DNA from: Tipula vernalis
Taxonomy: Eukaryota > Arthropoda > Insecta > Diptera > Tipulidae
Length of the DNA stretch: 64,000 nt
Direction: 5' to 3'
Assembly (NCBI GenBank): GCA_958295665.1
Contig: OY282558.1
Location: 186,722,015 to 186,786,014 of the forward strand
The notes beneath the pieces are model-generated. The model was not told the DNA's origin, made no database searches, and worked only from the letters and a program-made list of their open reading frames with translations. The translations under genes were made by a program, and so were the position numbers. Shown here piece after piece: positions 45,422-55,480 of the stretch (position 1 is its first letter; every line of letters starts with the position of its first letter).

Positions 45422-45687
45422 AATTGTAGTGTTTTTTTATTCGCTCCGGATAGCTGCTATCGAGAGCCGACATTTTTATACGCCTAAATTTAAATTTGAC
45501 GCGCTATTTATTGGTAAACTTAACTTATTTAACATCAAACTATCATTTTTAATTCAATTGTTTACCAAAAACTTCATATACAAAATATTTGGCTCTACCT
45601 ATTTATACGGAGCGCTATCGGGAGCCACTTTTTATATGACGGCTCTCGATAGCAGCTATCCGGAGCGAATAAAAAAATACTACAAAT
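45422..45687. mobile_element. MITE B inserted in the right foldback arm
   Basis: 260 bp (45425-45684) with near-perfect 45-bp inverted ends (tgtagtgtttttttattc... and complement, including ctatcgagagccg), flanked by AAT at 45422-45424 and 45685-45687. It is absent from the left arm. No coding capacity. Confidence 0.85.
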
Positions 45688-45868
45688 ATTAAAAACAAAA
45701 ATGAACTATTAAAAAAGCAACAACAAAAAATGAACAATATTCATAATTTTTCTGCTGGCTAATAAATATTTCAGCAGAAAAAGTTCTCTTTTGTTTTAGT
45801 GCTGCTCCTAGTGGTGAGTAGCCAAACTCATTTTTTCTGCTGAAAATCTTATACAGCATGAATTAACA

Positions 45869-47100
45869 CCAATAATATTGTTGTTGGGCGCAGTTTTGCA
45901 ATGATTGAATTGTATAAAAGATAGCCGATGTATAAACTGATGCCGCCGATCCAAAATGCGGTCGGTAGAAATTTTAATTAAATTGATTGCTTAACATATT
46001 GTGGTGGTGAATGGAATGACCGCAACAGCTTCTAATTCCTTGACAGGTGCACCATGATTTTTTGCGCTTGGAATTATTGTAGCATATTAATTTTTTATCA
46101 TATGATACAGGTTCAACTCGTACGGCACCTAGTCTCCTTCCTTGTGAGCATATCAATGCCGTTTAAACGTCTGGAAATCGTTGATCGATCAAAATGAATG
46201 AATCTGCAAGGTATTCTTCCGTTTCACTCAAGTCTTCATCGAGTAAAGCTTTGTGGAGAAATGCTGTCTTGCCAATCGTTGCGTCACGTATTGATCCGGT
46301 CGGCTCGAGGGGGGTTTACTTTTTTTTTATTTTTATAAAAAGTTTGTTTTAGAATAACAAAAAACATAAAACAGACGGTGGTCGAGATTAGCACAGAAAA
46401 CAGTGCTTGTAGCCAACAGCGTGACCACAATAATATCAGCACGCCTTCTGTAGTTATTCACAAACCGACAGAACTTCTATTTATTTCTAGGATCGGTGGC
46501 ACAGCTTCTTTAGAAGGTGCAGGAACTTGTTTCAATGTATATTGGCTTACTCGGCCACGTTGTAATAAAAAAAAATCAACGGGCGAGTTCACGCTCAACT
46601 CTCAAAATTATTATGTGAAAACTTTCTGTATAAGTATCCATTAATTCATTTGAAGCTTCTTCTATGGGTCTGAGAAACCAATGCAGATAGAGAGCAGCCA
46701 TTCGTTCAGGAGTGTGAAGTTTGTCCTAACATTTCTCACTTGAGAATGTATTGGTTAATTAAATTAAATCTCTCGTTATTATGAATTTTTTTGTAAAATT
46801 TTGAGATTTTTGATATTAGATAAGCGGAAAAATAGAATCTGCTTTGACTTAATGACCAAACGAATTGTAGTAAGCTTTTATTTTAATTTGACCAGAATGC
46901 TGTTGTTATGAAATTTTTATTAAATTTTGGTATGAATAAATCAATTATTACGACAAAATGAAAAGGATTTACTTTAACGACATTCATATACTCGTATGTT
47001 GAAATTTAAACATTTATGAAAGTATTTGACATATCATAATTAAAAATCTGTACAGTTTTCATTAAAAAATTTGTCTTAGGAAAAAAGTGATTTCCCATAT
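45869..47100. other. non-coding; possible unassigned decayed exon at 45970-46330
   Basis: The minus strand of 45974-46330 has a fairly continuous reading, about AFLHKALLDEDLSETEEYL then ICSQGRRLGAVRVEPVSYD, interrupted by one stop. I do not recognise it; it might be a transposon or host-gene fragment. The rest shows nothing. Confidence 0.35.
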
Positions 47101-47492
47101 TGTTACGTTTTTGCCTTGTCAAATAAGGTTCGTATCACTGGATTGTGAATAATACAAAATCAATTTAATTTATCTTCAACGAATTTATTTATTTCACAAA
47201 ATTCAACAACACAGTTTATCAATATAAATTCACAAAATCACTTTATATAAATTATTCTAAAATTTTACTGTTCACTTATAATTTTTATTTCGCACTTCAA
47301 CACTTTTTAAATCACTTTTTAATTAATTTTTAATCTTCACACTGTCGCTTTCCAAATACTACTAATCCAATTCGACTGCGTTCGCCTTTTTATATACACA
47401 AACCAAACTTCTAGAAAACTCATGACTTTTCCAGTTAGAATAGCGTAGAAACCTAAAACTTCTTCTATTATACACTAGGTGTCACCGTCACA
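47101..47492 (-). repeat. 3' LTR of a gypsy-type element
   Basis: 392 bp. On the minus strand it starts TGTGACGGTGACACC and ends ...ACGTAACA. A TATA-like tatataaaaaggcg (minus, about 47383-47396) would be the core promoter. Right beside it the purine tract taggtgggggatag (minus, 47493-47506) is the polypurine tract, fixing the internal border. No second LTR lies in the window. Confidence 0.85.
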
Positions 47493-47506
47493 CTATCCCC
47501 CACCTA

Positions 47507-48540
47507 AGCCTGTTCGTCCCGAACAGGACCCAAATCCCCTCCTCTGTATAGGACCAGCCTCTCCAAATGCACCACCTTTGGTTTACCTCGATGTCCCTTC
47601 CATATCCGATAAACCACGTCGTTCATCCTTGTGATGACAGTGTAAGGTCCTTCCCATGCTGGTTACAGCTTCGATGATAATCCCTTTTTCCGTTGCGGTT
47701 TGCGAAGCCATACTAATTGCCCTTCCTGGAAGCCCTGGTTATTTGCTCGTCTATCATATCGAGCCTTCATCCGGTTACTTGACATCTGTATTTTTCCCCG
47801 TACAAATTGATGAATCTCATTAAGTTCCTCTTTCATCCTGTCTACGTAATCCTGTCCACATAAAGCCGCTGATGGTACAGCCCGAAACTTTAGATCTCCA
47901 GGTAATCGTAGGTTATCCCCAAATAACGTTTTAGCTGGTGTAATTCCGGTTGTGTCATGTATTGCTGATCGATAGGCCATCAGAAACATCGGTACATGCC
48001 GATCCCAGTTGCGTTGGTTTTTCTCAACGACCTTTGCTAGATATTCCTCAAATGTACCATTGAATCTTTCCACCATACCATCAGACTGTGGATGCAAAGT
48101 TGTTCTCGTTTTATTTATACCGAGCATCTGGCATATTTCTTGAAATACCACCGATTCAAAATTCCTTCCTTGTTCGGTATGAATCTCCATCGGCACTCCA
48201 AATCTGCTAATCCAGTTGTTTACCACGGCATCAGTTATTGTTGTCGTCTTCTGATTGGGAATGGGGTACACCTCCGGCCATTTGCTGAAATAATCCATGA
48301 TTACTAGCACATATTTGTTGCCGCTGTCAGTGGTGGGAAATGGCCCCGCTACATCCATTGCAATTCTTTCGAATGGTGCACCAACGTTATATTGATTGTT
48401 TTATGGTTCCACGACTTTTGCGTGCGGGTCCCTTCACCGCCGCACATTGGTTACATTTTTGGCACCATTCTATCACTGACTGCCTACATCCTGACCAGTA
48501 GAATCGTTGACGTATCTTCTCCAGAATATTGAGTTGTACT
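47507..48540 (-). pseudogene. gypsy-type integrase
   Basis: H2C2 zinc head RQRFYWSGCRQSVIEWCQKC at about 48450-48520, then after a frameshift (about 48390) the core: MDVAGPFPTTDSG (Asp 1), HTEQGRNFES where the second catalytic Asp expected in T-D-Q-G is Glu, and GMVERFNGTFEEY (Glu). The C-terminal domain includes GQLVWLRKP, followed by a TAA (about 47663) within the chromodomain-like tail, whose reading WEGPYTVITRMNDVVYRI continues to near the polypurine tract. Integration of element DNA is the family role; this copy is inactive. Confidence 0.9.
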
Positions 48541-49105
48541 GTTTGAGTAGTTGATGTGCAGAATCTTTCTGTGCCTCAGTAAGATCTTCAGTCCATTTCT
48601 GCATGAGTTGTTCTACCATTTCTTTCTGGCCTTGCATGTCGGCTTTTTCAGTCGGACTTTTCTGTTCAACCTTTACTATAGTTGAAACCTCGTTGCATTT
48701 GCCGATTATTGTCCCTTTCTTGATGGTTTTCGTCCTATCCGAGAGATTTAGAGTCCTAATTGGTACTCTATAGTCGTTGTCTGGTTTAATTAGGGCTTTT
48801 CCGATTATAATTTCCTTGGCTCCGTTCTCCTCTTCGTTAGCTTCCACAACCCACAACCTGGGTGACCCAGAACCTTCCTCCAATCTTCCCCACACGATGG
48901 TCTCCGATTTCGGTGGCAGCTTCTCCCAATGATCAATAACAATTCGCCTGGTAGTTGCTCCTGCACTGCAAGTTTGAAGTGGTCACTCGATGTTTTCGTA
49001 AATTAAAACTCCTCGTCCAACATCCACCACGAAGCCATTTGTTCTCATGAAGTCCATCCCCAAAATGACTTCATCCACAATATCAACAATCAGCACTTCG
49101 TGTTG
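48541..49105 (-). pseudogene. gypsy-type protease/RT-linker fused by deletion to integrase
   Basis: VDEVILGMDFMRTNGFVVDVG (about 49020-49080) is the end of a retropepsin domain. Then PRLWVVEANEEENGAKE, RVPIRTLNLSDRTKTIKKGT and LTEAQKDSAHQLLKQYNSIF, which normally leads into RT. Instead the next codons already belong to the integrase zinc head (LEKIRQRFYW in a shifted frame). So RT and RNase H are removed by one deletion at about 48535-48545. Upstream it ends abruptly at about 49100 against the next element. Confidence 0.85.
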
Positions 49106-49711
49106 GAAAAGAGTTCTCCCATTGTGACCTTACTGATCCAGACATTCTTCGATCAAAAATCATGTTCCCAGGCTAACGGGAAAGACTTGCATCGAGTTAC
49201 CGAGTCATCTGACGAAATAATTCGTGGTCTTCGTGCATTGGGGCCAGACACTGAAACACGCGATCCGTGGCTTATTCATATCGTATTAAATAAAATAGAC
49301 AGTGAAACTAGACAGCTATGGGCAAATGAGTCAGTTGATAAAAATTTTCCAAAGTTTGACACGCTATTAGAGTTTTTGAATAAGAGATGTGGTGCCTTAG
49401 AAATTTGTGACGCAACCAAAAAGGTTCCTACAATGTCTAATACCAAGTCGTTTCTCGCAAACAGTAATTCGTCATTTGACTGCTTAGCTTGTAATCAACC
49501 ACATCCATTATTTAAATGTCCGATATTCAAAAACAACAGTGTCAGTAATCGCATAAAATTTGTGAACGAAAGAAATGTATGCAAGAATTGTTTAAAAAAG
49601 GGTCACACAAGCGTAAAATGTTTTTCAAAATTTTCTTGTTTGATTTGTCGAGAACGTCATCACACATTGCTCCATTTACATCCAGAACAAATTGAAATGC
49701 AATCAAAATGA
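49100..49711 (+). pseudogene. BEL/Pao gag (second element)
   Basis: From about 49160 the frame reads LHRVTESSDEIIRGLRALG, PWLIHIVLNKIDSETRQLW and FDTLLEFLNKRC, the C-terminal helical part of BEL gag, followed by zinc knuckles CLACNQPHPLFKC, CKNCLKKGHTSVKC and CLICRERHHTLLH. The N-terminal half is missing at the junction with the gypsy relic. It differs in sequence from the 37-40 kb BEL element, so it is another family. Confidence 0.85.
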
Positions 49712-51262
49712 AGCCAATCCACGAGTCATCATATTTCATTGAACCAACCTTCATATGATAAATCTCCAGAAGCCATTCACTCTATCGTATCGCCACCAGA
49801 AATGAAACCCACAAACGAACCAACACAATCAGTTTTTCATGCACTGTATTCATCGCCAAGCACGGTACTCCCAACTGCCGTCGTACACGTCCAATTACGT
49901 ACCGGATAACTCCAGTTAATTCGTGCACTTTTAGACTAAGGCTCACAAACATCATTTGTGACCGAATCTTGTGCCCAACGCCTAGATCTTAAGCGAAGTC
50001 CATCTTTCATATCTATATTCGGCCTAGTCTCTTCTTTAGCTGGAAAAACGAGGGGGAAAATCGATATGGCCATTCAATTGCGTGTAGACTAACACTACAC
50101 AGTAAAAGTGCAGACTCATATCATCAATAAAATAACTAATATGCTTCCATCGAGACAAATTAATTTTCAAACCCCAATTGTGAGATTAGAATAAGCTGAT
50201 CCACAATTTTTCAAACCTAATAAAATTGACATCTTGCTAGGAGCAGACGTATTTTTCCAAATATTACAACCGGGAAAACGTGTGATTGACGGATTTCCAA
50301 CACTGCAAGCATCAAAATTTGGATGGTTAATCGCAGGGACATGGACCAATGATGCAGCACGTATCAACTTACATGCCAACACTGATCAACTAATCCAAAC
50401 CAATCCGGACGATGTTTATCAACTTTTGACAAAGTTTTGGGAGGTTGAAGAAGTAGCTGCATTTGCCAAACCAGCTAAGCATAATAATTCATGGGAGTTG
50501 TACTACGACAAAACAACAACTAGAGATGCCGATGGGCGATTTATCGTCAAGCTGCCATTCCGAGAATCAAGAGCTTCGTTAGGTAAATCGTTTGAAGAAG
50601 CGCATCAGCGGTTACGAGCAATGGAACGGAAATTTTTAAATTCACCGGTTTTTACTTCGACACATGACATACGAGTATACCATATACCATGGAATGATAT
50701 CCCAAATGAAGATAATGCTAAGTATTATTTGCCACATCATGCTGTGATCAAATCTAGTGGCGGTACCACCAAACTATAAGGGTAGTGTTTGATCGCTGAA
50801 CGACATACTTCAAATAGGCCCAAATATTCAAACTGATCTCACTACTATCATTTTACGATTTCGAACGCTGCCATTGTTATTGTTGGAGATTTAGAAAAAA
50901 TGTATCGACAAATTCGAGTTACACCAAAAGATGCGAACTTCCAACTTATATTATGGCGTGAAAATCAGAACGAACAGCTTAAAACATATAAGCTGAACAC
51001 TGTGACGTACGGTACTGCTTGTGCACCTTATCTGGCAGTAAAGACTCTAAAAAAATCTACTAAAAATTTTCGTGAACTACATCCCACCGCCACACATGTA
51101 ATCAACAATGATTTCTATATTGATTATCTGCTGACTGGATGTGACAACGTTGTAGAGGCAATATCATTAAAAAATCGAATTAACGAAATTCTAAGTAAAA
51201 GTGGATTCCACTTGCGAAAATGGAAGTCCAACTCACAAAAATTTTTGAATTCGTTTTCTTAG
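49712..51262 (+). pseudogene. BEL/Pao protease to reverse transcriptase (second element)
   Basis: 49850-50230: damaged protease (QTSFVTESCAQRL, then KIDILLGADVFFQIL). 50234-50779: the RT N-part, with QPGKRVIDGFPTLQASKFGWL, TTRDADGRFIVKLPF and YLPHHAVIKSSGGTTKL. A small deletion and frameshift near 50790 remove the VVFDAS block. 50900-51262: MYRQIRVTPKDANFQLILWR, YKLNTVTYGTACAPYLAVKTL and NDFYIDYLLTG, where the catalytic YxDD has become YIDY. Confidence 0.85.
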
Positions 51263-52320
51263 CATGAAATTCAAAATACTTCTAAGTTAATAGAAGATGA
51301 CACGTCAATCAAAACCTTTGGAATGCAGAATCAGACACCTTCTCATTCAAAGTACAGCAAAGCGAGATAAACATGAGTTGGACCAAACGAAAGATACTGT
51401 CAATCGCTTCTAAAGTATATGATCCATTAGGCTGACTGGCACCAACGGTAATCCGGTTTAAAATTTTGTTCCAGAAGATTTGATTGCGTAACATCGATTG
51501 GGACTCCAGGCTGCCTGATAGCATTACAAACGTATGGCAAAGTATTTGCATTACAAACGTATACTGATAGCATCACAAACGTATGACAATATTTACGAGT
51601 CGCTGCCGGATTTAGAATCAATACAAATTCCTCGATGTCTGACATCAATAAAACAGCCAAAACAAATTCAATTGCATGCATTTTGCGACGCCTCAGAAGC
51701 AGCGTATGGTGCCGTATTATACTTACGAGCTCTGTTAGTGACGACGGAGAGATCACTGCAAATATTGTATGTGCAAAAAGTAAGGTTGCGCCGATCAAAC
51801 AAGTGTCACTACCGAGACTGAAACTGTGTGGCGCAGTTCTCTTATGCAACACCGTCAAATTCTGTTTAGAATCTCTGGCATACGACGACATAGAGGTATT
51901 CGCATGGACAGACTCCTTGATAGTTCTACATTGGCTGTCTAATGTACCCCGAAGATGGAAGAGCTTTATAGGCAACCGAACTGCTGCAATCCTTGAAACT
52001 ATTCCGCGCAGTAAATGGCAACAAATTCCGTCGAAAAGTAATCCAGCTGATGACTTATCAAGAGGAGACCCGCAAGCTCTCTCAAAACGACAACTGTGGT
52101 GGCATGGTCCGACCTGGTTAAGTGAAAATCAACAAGAATGGCAAAGATCAAGCGAAAAAAAGACCAATTTAGATACAACAGTTTTAGAAGAACGGTCAAA
52201 ATATACCACCGGGCTTACAGGAATAGTCAACGAAGACTACCTGGTTCTACTCCTACTAACGAAGTTTTCATCGTGGACCAAATTACGAAAAATAATGCTA
52301 TATATCTTGAGAATGCGCCT
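51263..52320 (+). pseudogene. BEL/Pao RNase H region (second element)
   Basis: LHAFCDASEAAYGAVLYL (RNase H Asp block), SLPRLKLCGAVLLC (Glu block), VFAWTDSLIVLHWL (Asp) and WQQIPSKSNPADDLSRG are readable in two frames (51534 and 51635). At 51505-51590 the string gcattacaaacgtat occurs three times with slight variation, an expansion inside the gene. The reading fades after FSSWTKLRKIM (about 52300), so integrase and LTR are missing. Confidence 0.85.
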
Positions 52321-52789
52321 ACCGAAGCGACGAAAAGTTGAACAAAATCTTAATAGTTCGATCACGAAGATGGGATCCCGAAGAGTTCGACGTTTCCCCG
52401 CCAGAACTGAAATGAAAATTAATGATAAAAATCGGTGGTTGTTTGACGGACGACTCGTCGCTGAACTATGAGCTGGAAAATCGTCTCTTGTCATTAACAT
52501 TTATGATTTCATAAAAAAAAATAAAAAATAATCACCAATTATTAAAATTTAAAATTAATAAAACAAAACAAAATTTAGAAAATAATACAATTAAGTCAAA
52601 ATTAAAAAAAAAAAATGAAATGTTGTTCTTCAAAGTTGAAGCTGTCAGAAAAATTAATCATAAATTTAAATAAAAAGTTTTAAAATTTTTTTTTGAAATT
52701 GGTTTTTAATAGATTAAAATTGAATTAATCCTCTACGTTATTGAATGATTTTCCTAATCTATTGATTGGATTGTAATTCCCATAATTGG
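52321..52789. other. AT-rich non-coding
   Basis: A short open tail to 52471 without recognisable domain, then poly-A-rich sequence. Since the following relic is on the minus strand, this may hold its 3' UTR. Confidence 0.35.
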
Positions 52790-54110
52790 TGATTACGCAA
52801 TGTTCTGCTTGGAATATTTATGGATATGTTATCCAATACAAAAGCTGAATCGATGTGGCGAAGTAGGACGTTTCCAATAAAAGCCTCATCCAGAAGAAGT
52901 CATATGTTTTGAAGGGTGCAAATTTTATATTCCTTACACCTTGTCAAATAAGGTGGTAAGCGAGCCACATTTTGATAAAAAAGGTGCGTTATAGACATAT
53001 TCAGAGCCAGTTTTTTTCAAAAGGGATACCAACAACTTTTTTTCTATGCTTTCAACTCTTTTAATGTGCACATCATAATAAGGAGTCCAGACGATTACAG
53101 CATATTCCACTTGAGATCTTATATAAGCGAAATATAGTGCAAATAAAGTTTGTGTATCTCTGAATTCCCCAGTCTATCGTTTGGCAAAGCCAAACATAGG
53201 GTTTGCTTTAGCAAAACAGTTATCGATGTGCCTATTAAAACTAACATTTTCGACGAAGATGACTCCTAGATCGGTAATCTGTTATGCTTTTTGAACTGGT
53301 TATTATCGGATTCCTTTTACGATGAAAATACATAATTTTGCACTTCTTGATGTGTAAGTGTAATGAGTTTTGGTCGCACGCTAAGTCTATTGAGGTGATC
53401 TTGCCGTTTGTCAGCATCACGAATTTGTTCAATCGTACGATACATTTTGATGTCATCCGCAAATATGAAAAGTTTTTTATGATCTCAAATAATTTAGGAG
53501 TGACGTCATCCCATTTGCCTGATTTAAAGATTGCAGTTATTTTAGAGATTTTCCATTTTTCGGTAAACACAGCAGTGGTGAAGGAATGATTGAACAGTTT
53601 GCATAACGGATTTTCCAAATTACTCGCAAATGTTTTTAATACAGATGAGCCCTCAAAGCTGATAGAATGTCTTTATCAGATATGACTGGACAAGTGATTG
53701 ATATGTTGCTTTTGTTTGTTTTATTGATGTAGTCAGAACTGGCGGTTGGTCGATAGACAGATTGGAAAAATGCAGCAAACATGTCCGCTATCTTTTTGAC
53801 GTTTGAGGTGCTGAGGCAGGGTACCCCTCGATTTCACGTTTAGACCTAAAATATTTCCAAAATGATTTTGGATTTGTTCTAATTTTTTCTTGGAAGTTTC
53901 CAAACTCGATTCCATCGTTTTAGCATAGGTCTTATCTTTACGATTTTTTAGATTTATAAGCCGGTTATCGAACCAAGGGGGTGAATACTTGGTAATTTGT
54001 TGGAAATAGGCACATGGAGTTCAAAGCCTTGCAGTAATATCTCATAAAATTTGTCGACATTTTCATTCAAATCCGTTGCATTTAGATGCAACCAATAACG
54101 TTAGACATCG
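52790..54110 (-). pseudogene. non-LTR (jockey/I-type) reverse transcriptase with internal deletion
   Basis: On the minus strand: PPWFDNRLINLKNRK and KKLEQIQNHFGNI (about 53860-53980, linker), SFTTAVFTEKWKISKITAIFKSGK (RT motif 0-1 region, about 53530-53590), then directly the FADDIK-type block FSYLRMTSKCIVRLNK (about 53430-53480, catalytic pair read in the second frame), KCKIMYFHRKRNPI, and a thumb with FGFAKRQT-like and YFAYIRSQVEYA-like stretches down to about 53060. Palm motif A (about 130 codons) is gone by deletion. Frameshifts are frequent. Confidence 0.75.
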
Positions 54111-54759
54111 TGTCTCACGATTTTGTTTCTAGTTTTTATTTTTTGTTTTATAAGTTATAGTGTTAATTTCTGGCCATTTACGCACTTCACCATATATATA
54201 TTATGTAGATTTCACAGTTTTTTTTTTATCCTTCTCTCTAATAGACTACGTGTATTTTGTTCGCCTTCGGAATGTGACCGCCGTTGTCCGATGCCAATCC
54301 AAAAAGAAATTATTTCCTCATTATTCTCTTTATGCAACCTCATTCGTTTTTTTTGCTTTCGATTTTTTATTTCTTTGGTAATTTTTTTATGTGTTTGTTT
54401 CATTGAACTCCCTTTAGTGAACGATTCTGCCATCTGTTTACATCAACTCAATAGTGTTTTTTTTACTCCATGAGCCGGAGCGCAGATGGCAGATCATTAC
54501 AGGTGCGAACGGGAATTTATATCCTAAATATAACAATATAATACTTGAACTTCCAGAATTATTTAAATATGAAACAAATAATCTACGTTACCTTCAGGTA
54601 ACTACTTTAAGTCAAATTATGCGCTATACGCAAACCAAATTAAACATAATATAATTTAATTTTACAAAGTAAATTATCATCAATAGATATTTATCCTTCT
54701 TTAATACACAGAGAGCAAAAGACAAAGAACAAACACAAACTGGCAATATGAAATTACCC
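54111..54759. other. non-coding, T-rich
   Basis: The open frames here are Phe/Leu-rich low-complexity readings with no domain. No gene. Confidence 0.4.
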
Positions 54760-55480
54760 ACAAGGGAAATTGGCACATTTGATCTTCAACCTTCCATATA
54801 ATCTCTGCCACAGTACCACATGGTTATTCTGGATGTATATGCGCAACTCTTCAGCTTCCATTTCCTCATCTTCAAACTTTTGGAAACCATTACTTACATG
54901 TTAAAATCGCAGCAGCTCTTTTCTTCAAATGAAAGCCAAAATGCAAAGCTTTAGCAATTTAATTTATCTGGCACAAAATACAACATATTCAACCCTCAAA
55001 AATGACGTCTTTGACACTTCGGCAAATTAACTCTTACTGAAAACCACGTCTTGATGCTTTGATAAGAAATTGGCAGGAAAATTACCCGATGCAATAGAGT
55101 ACTAGTTACGCCATCTATTGAAAATCTCTTAAAATTAATGCACTTGGCAGTAATTAATTGTTCCGGCAATCCAACAGCTCCAAATTAATGCAATCAACCC
55201 AATGACAAATGATTTCTCTTTAAACCTTGTATGCTCTATTTAATGCCCCTTAGTGCAAGCTGCAGTCTGTATTTGAAGAGAGAAGTACAGTCTGTGACGT
55301 ATATTGAATATTATTTAGATCGGAAACATATTCATTCCATGTGTCGGGTTTCAGATCAATATTAACATGGTCGTCTTCATCCCTTGTCCGGGATGGCAGC
55401 GACAGCATAATCCAAAATTTATTTACAACAAATATGAATACATAAGCATGATTAGGATCAGTCGCTTTCAAATTTTGAAA
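54760..55480 (-). other. unassigned decayed coding-like segment
   Basis: The minus strand has an open stretch 55250-55471 (DPNHAYVFIFVVNKFWIML, TWNEYVSDLNNIQY) and another around 54775-54900 (FEDEEMEAEELRIYIQNNHV, LWQRLYGRLKIK). Composition is protein-like, but I recognise no family. It could be a transposon or host-gene remnant. Confidence 0.3.

Larger units (their letters stand above)
43325..45868. mobile_element. foldback transposon with 9-bp target duplication
   Basis: The element 43334-45859 begins atgctgtataagat and ends atcttatacagcat, flanked by GAATTAACA at 43325-43333 and 45860-45868. The arms (about 43334-44245 and 44936-45859) are inverted copies with blocks such as ctcaccactaggagcagc. 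The middle is only a 167-bp tandem array. 9-bp duplications, long arms and internal tandem repeats are the hallmarks of Drosophila FB elements and of Mutator-like transposons. No transposase is encoded, so movement would need an outside source. Confidence 0.9.

Noticed and set aside
54123..54473. 116-residue Phe-rich frame resembling a membrane protein
   Set aside because: T-rich low-complexity sequence with overlapping frames on both strands, no domain or start context.
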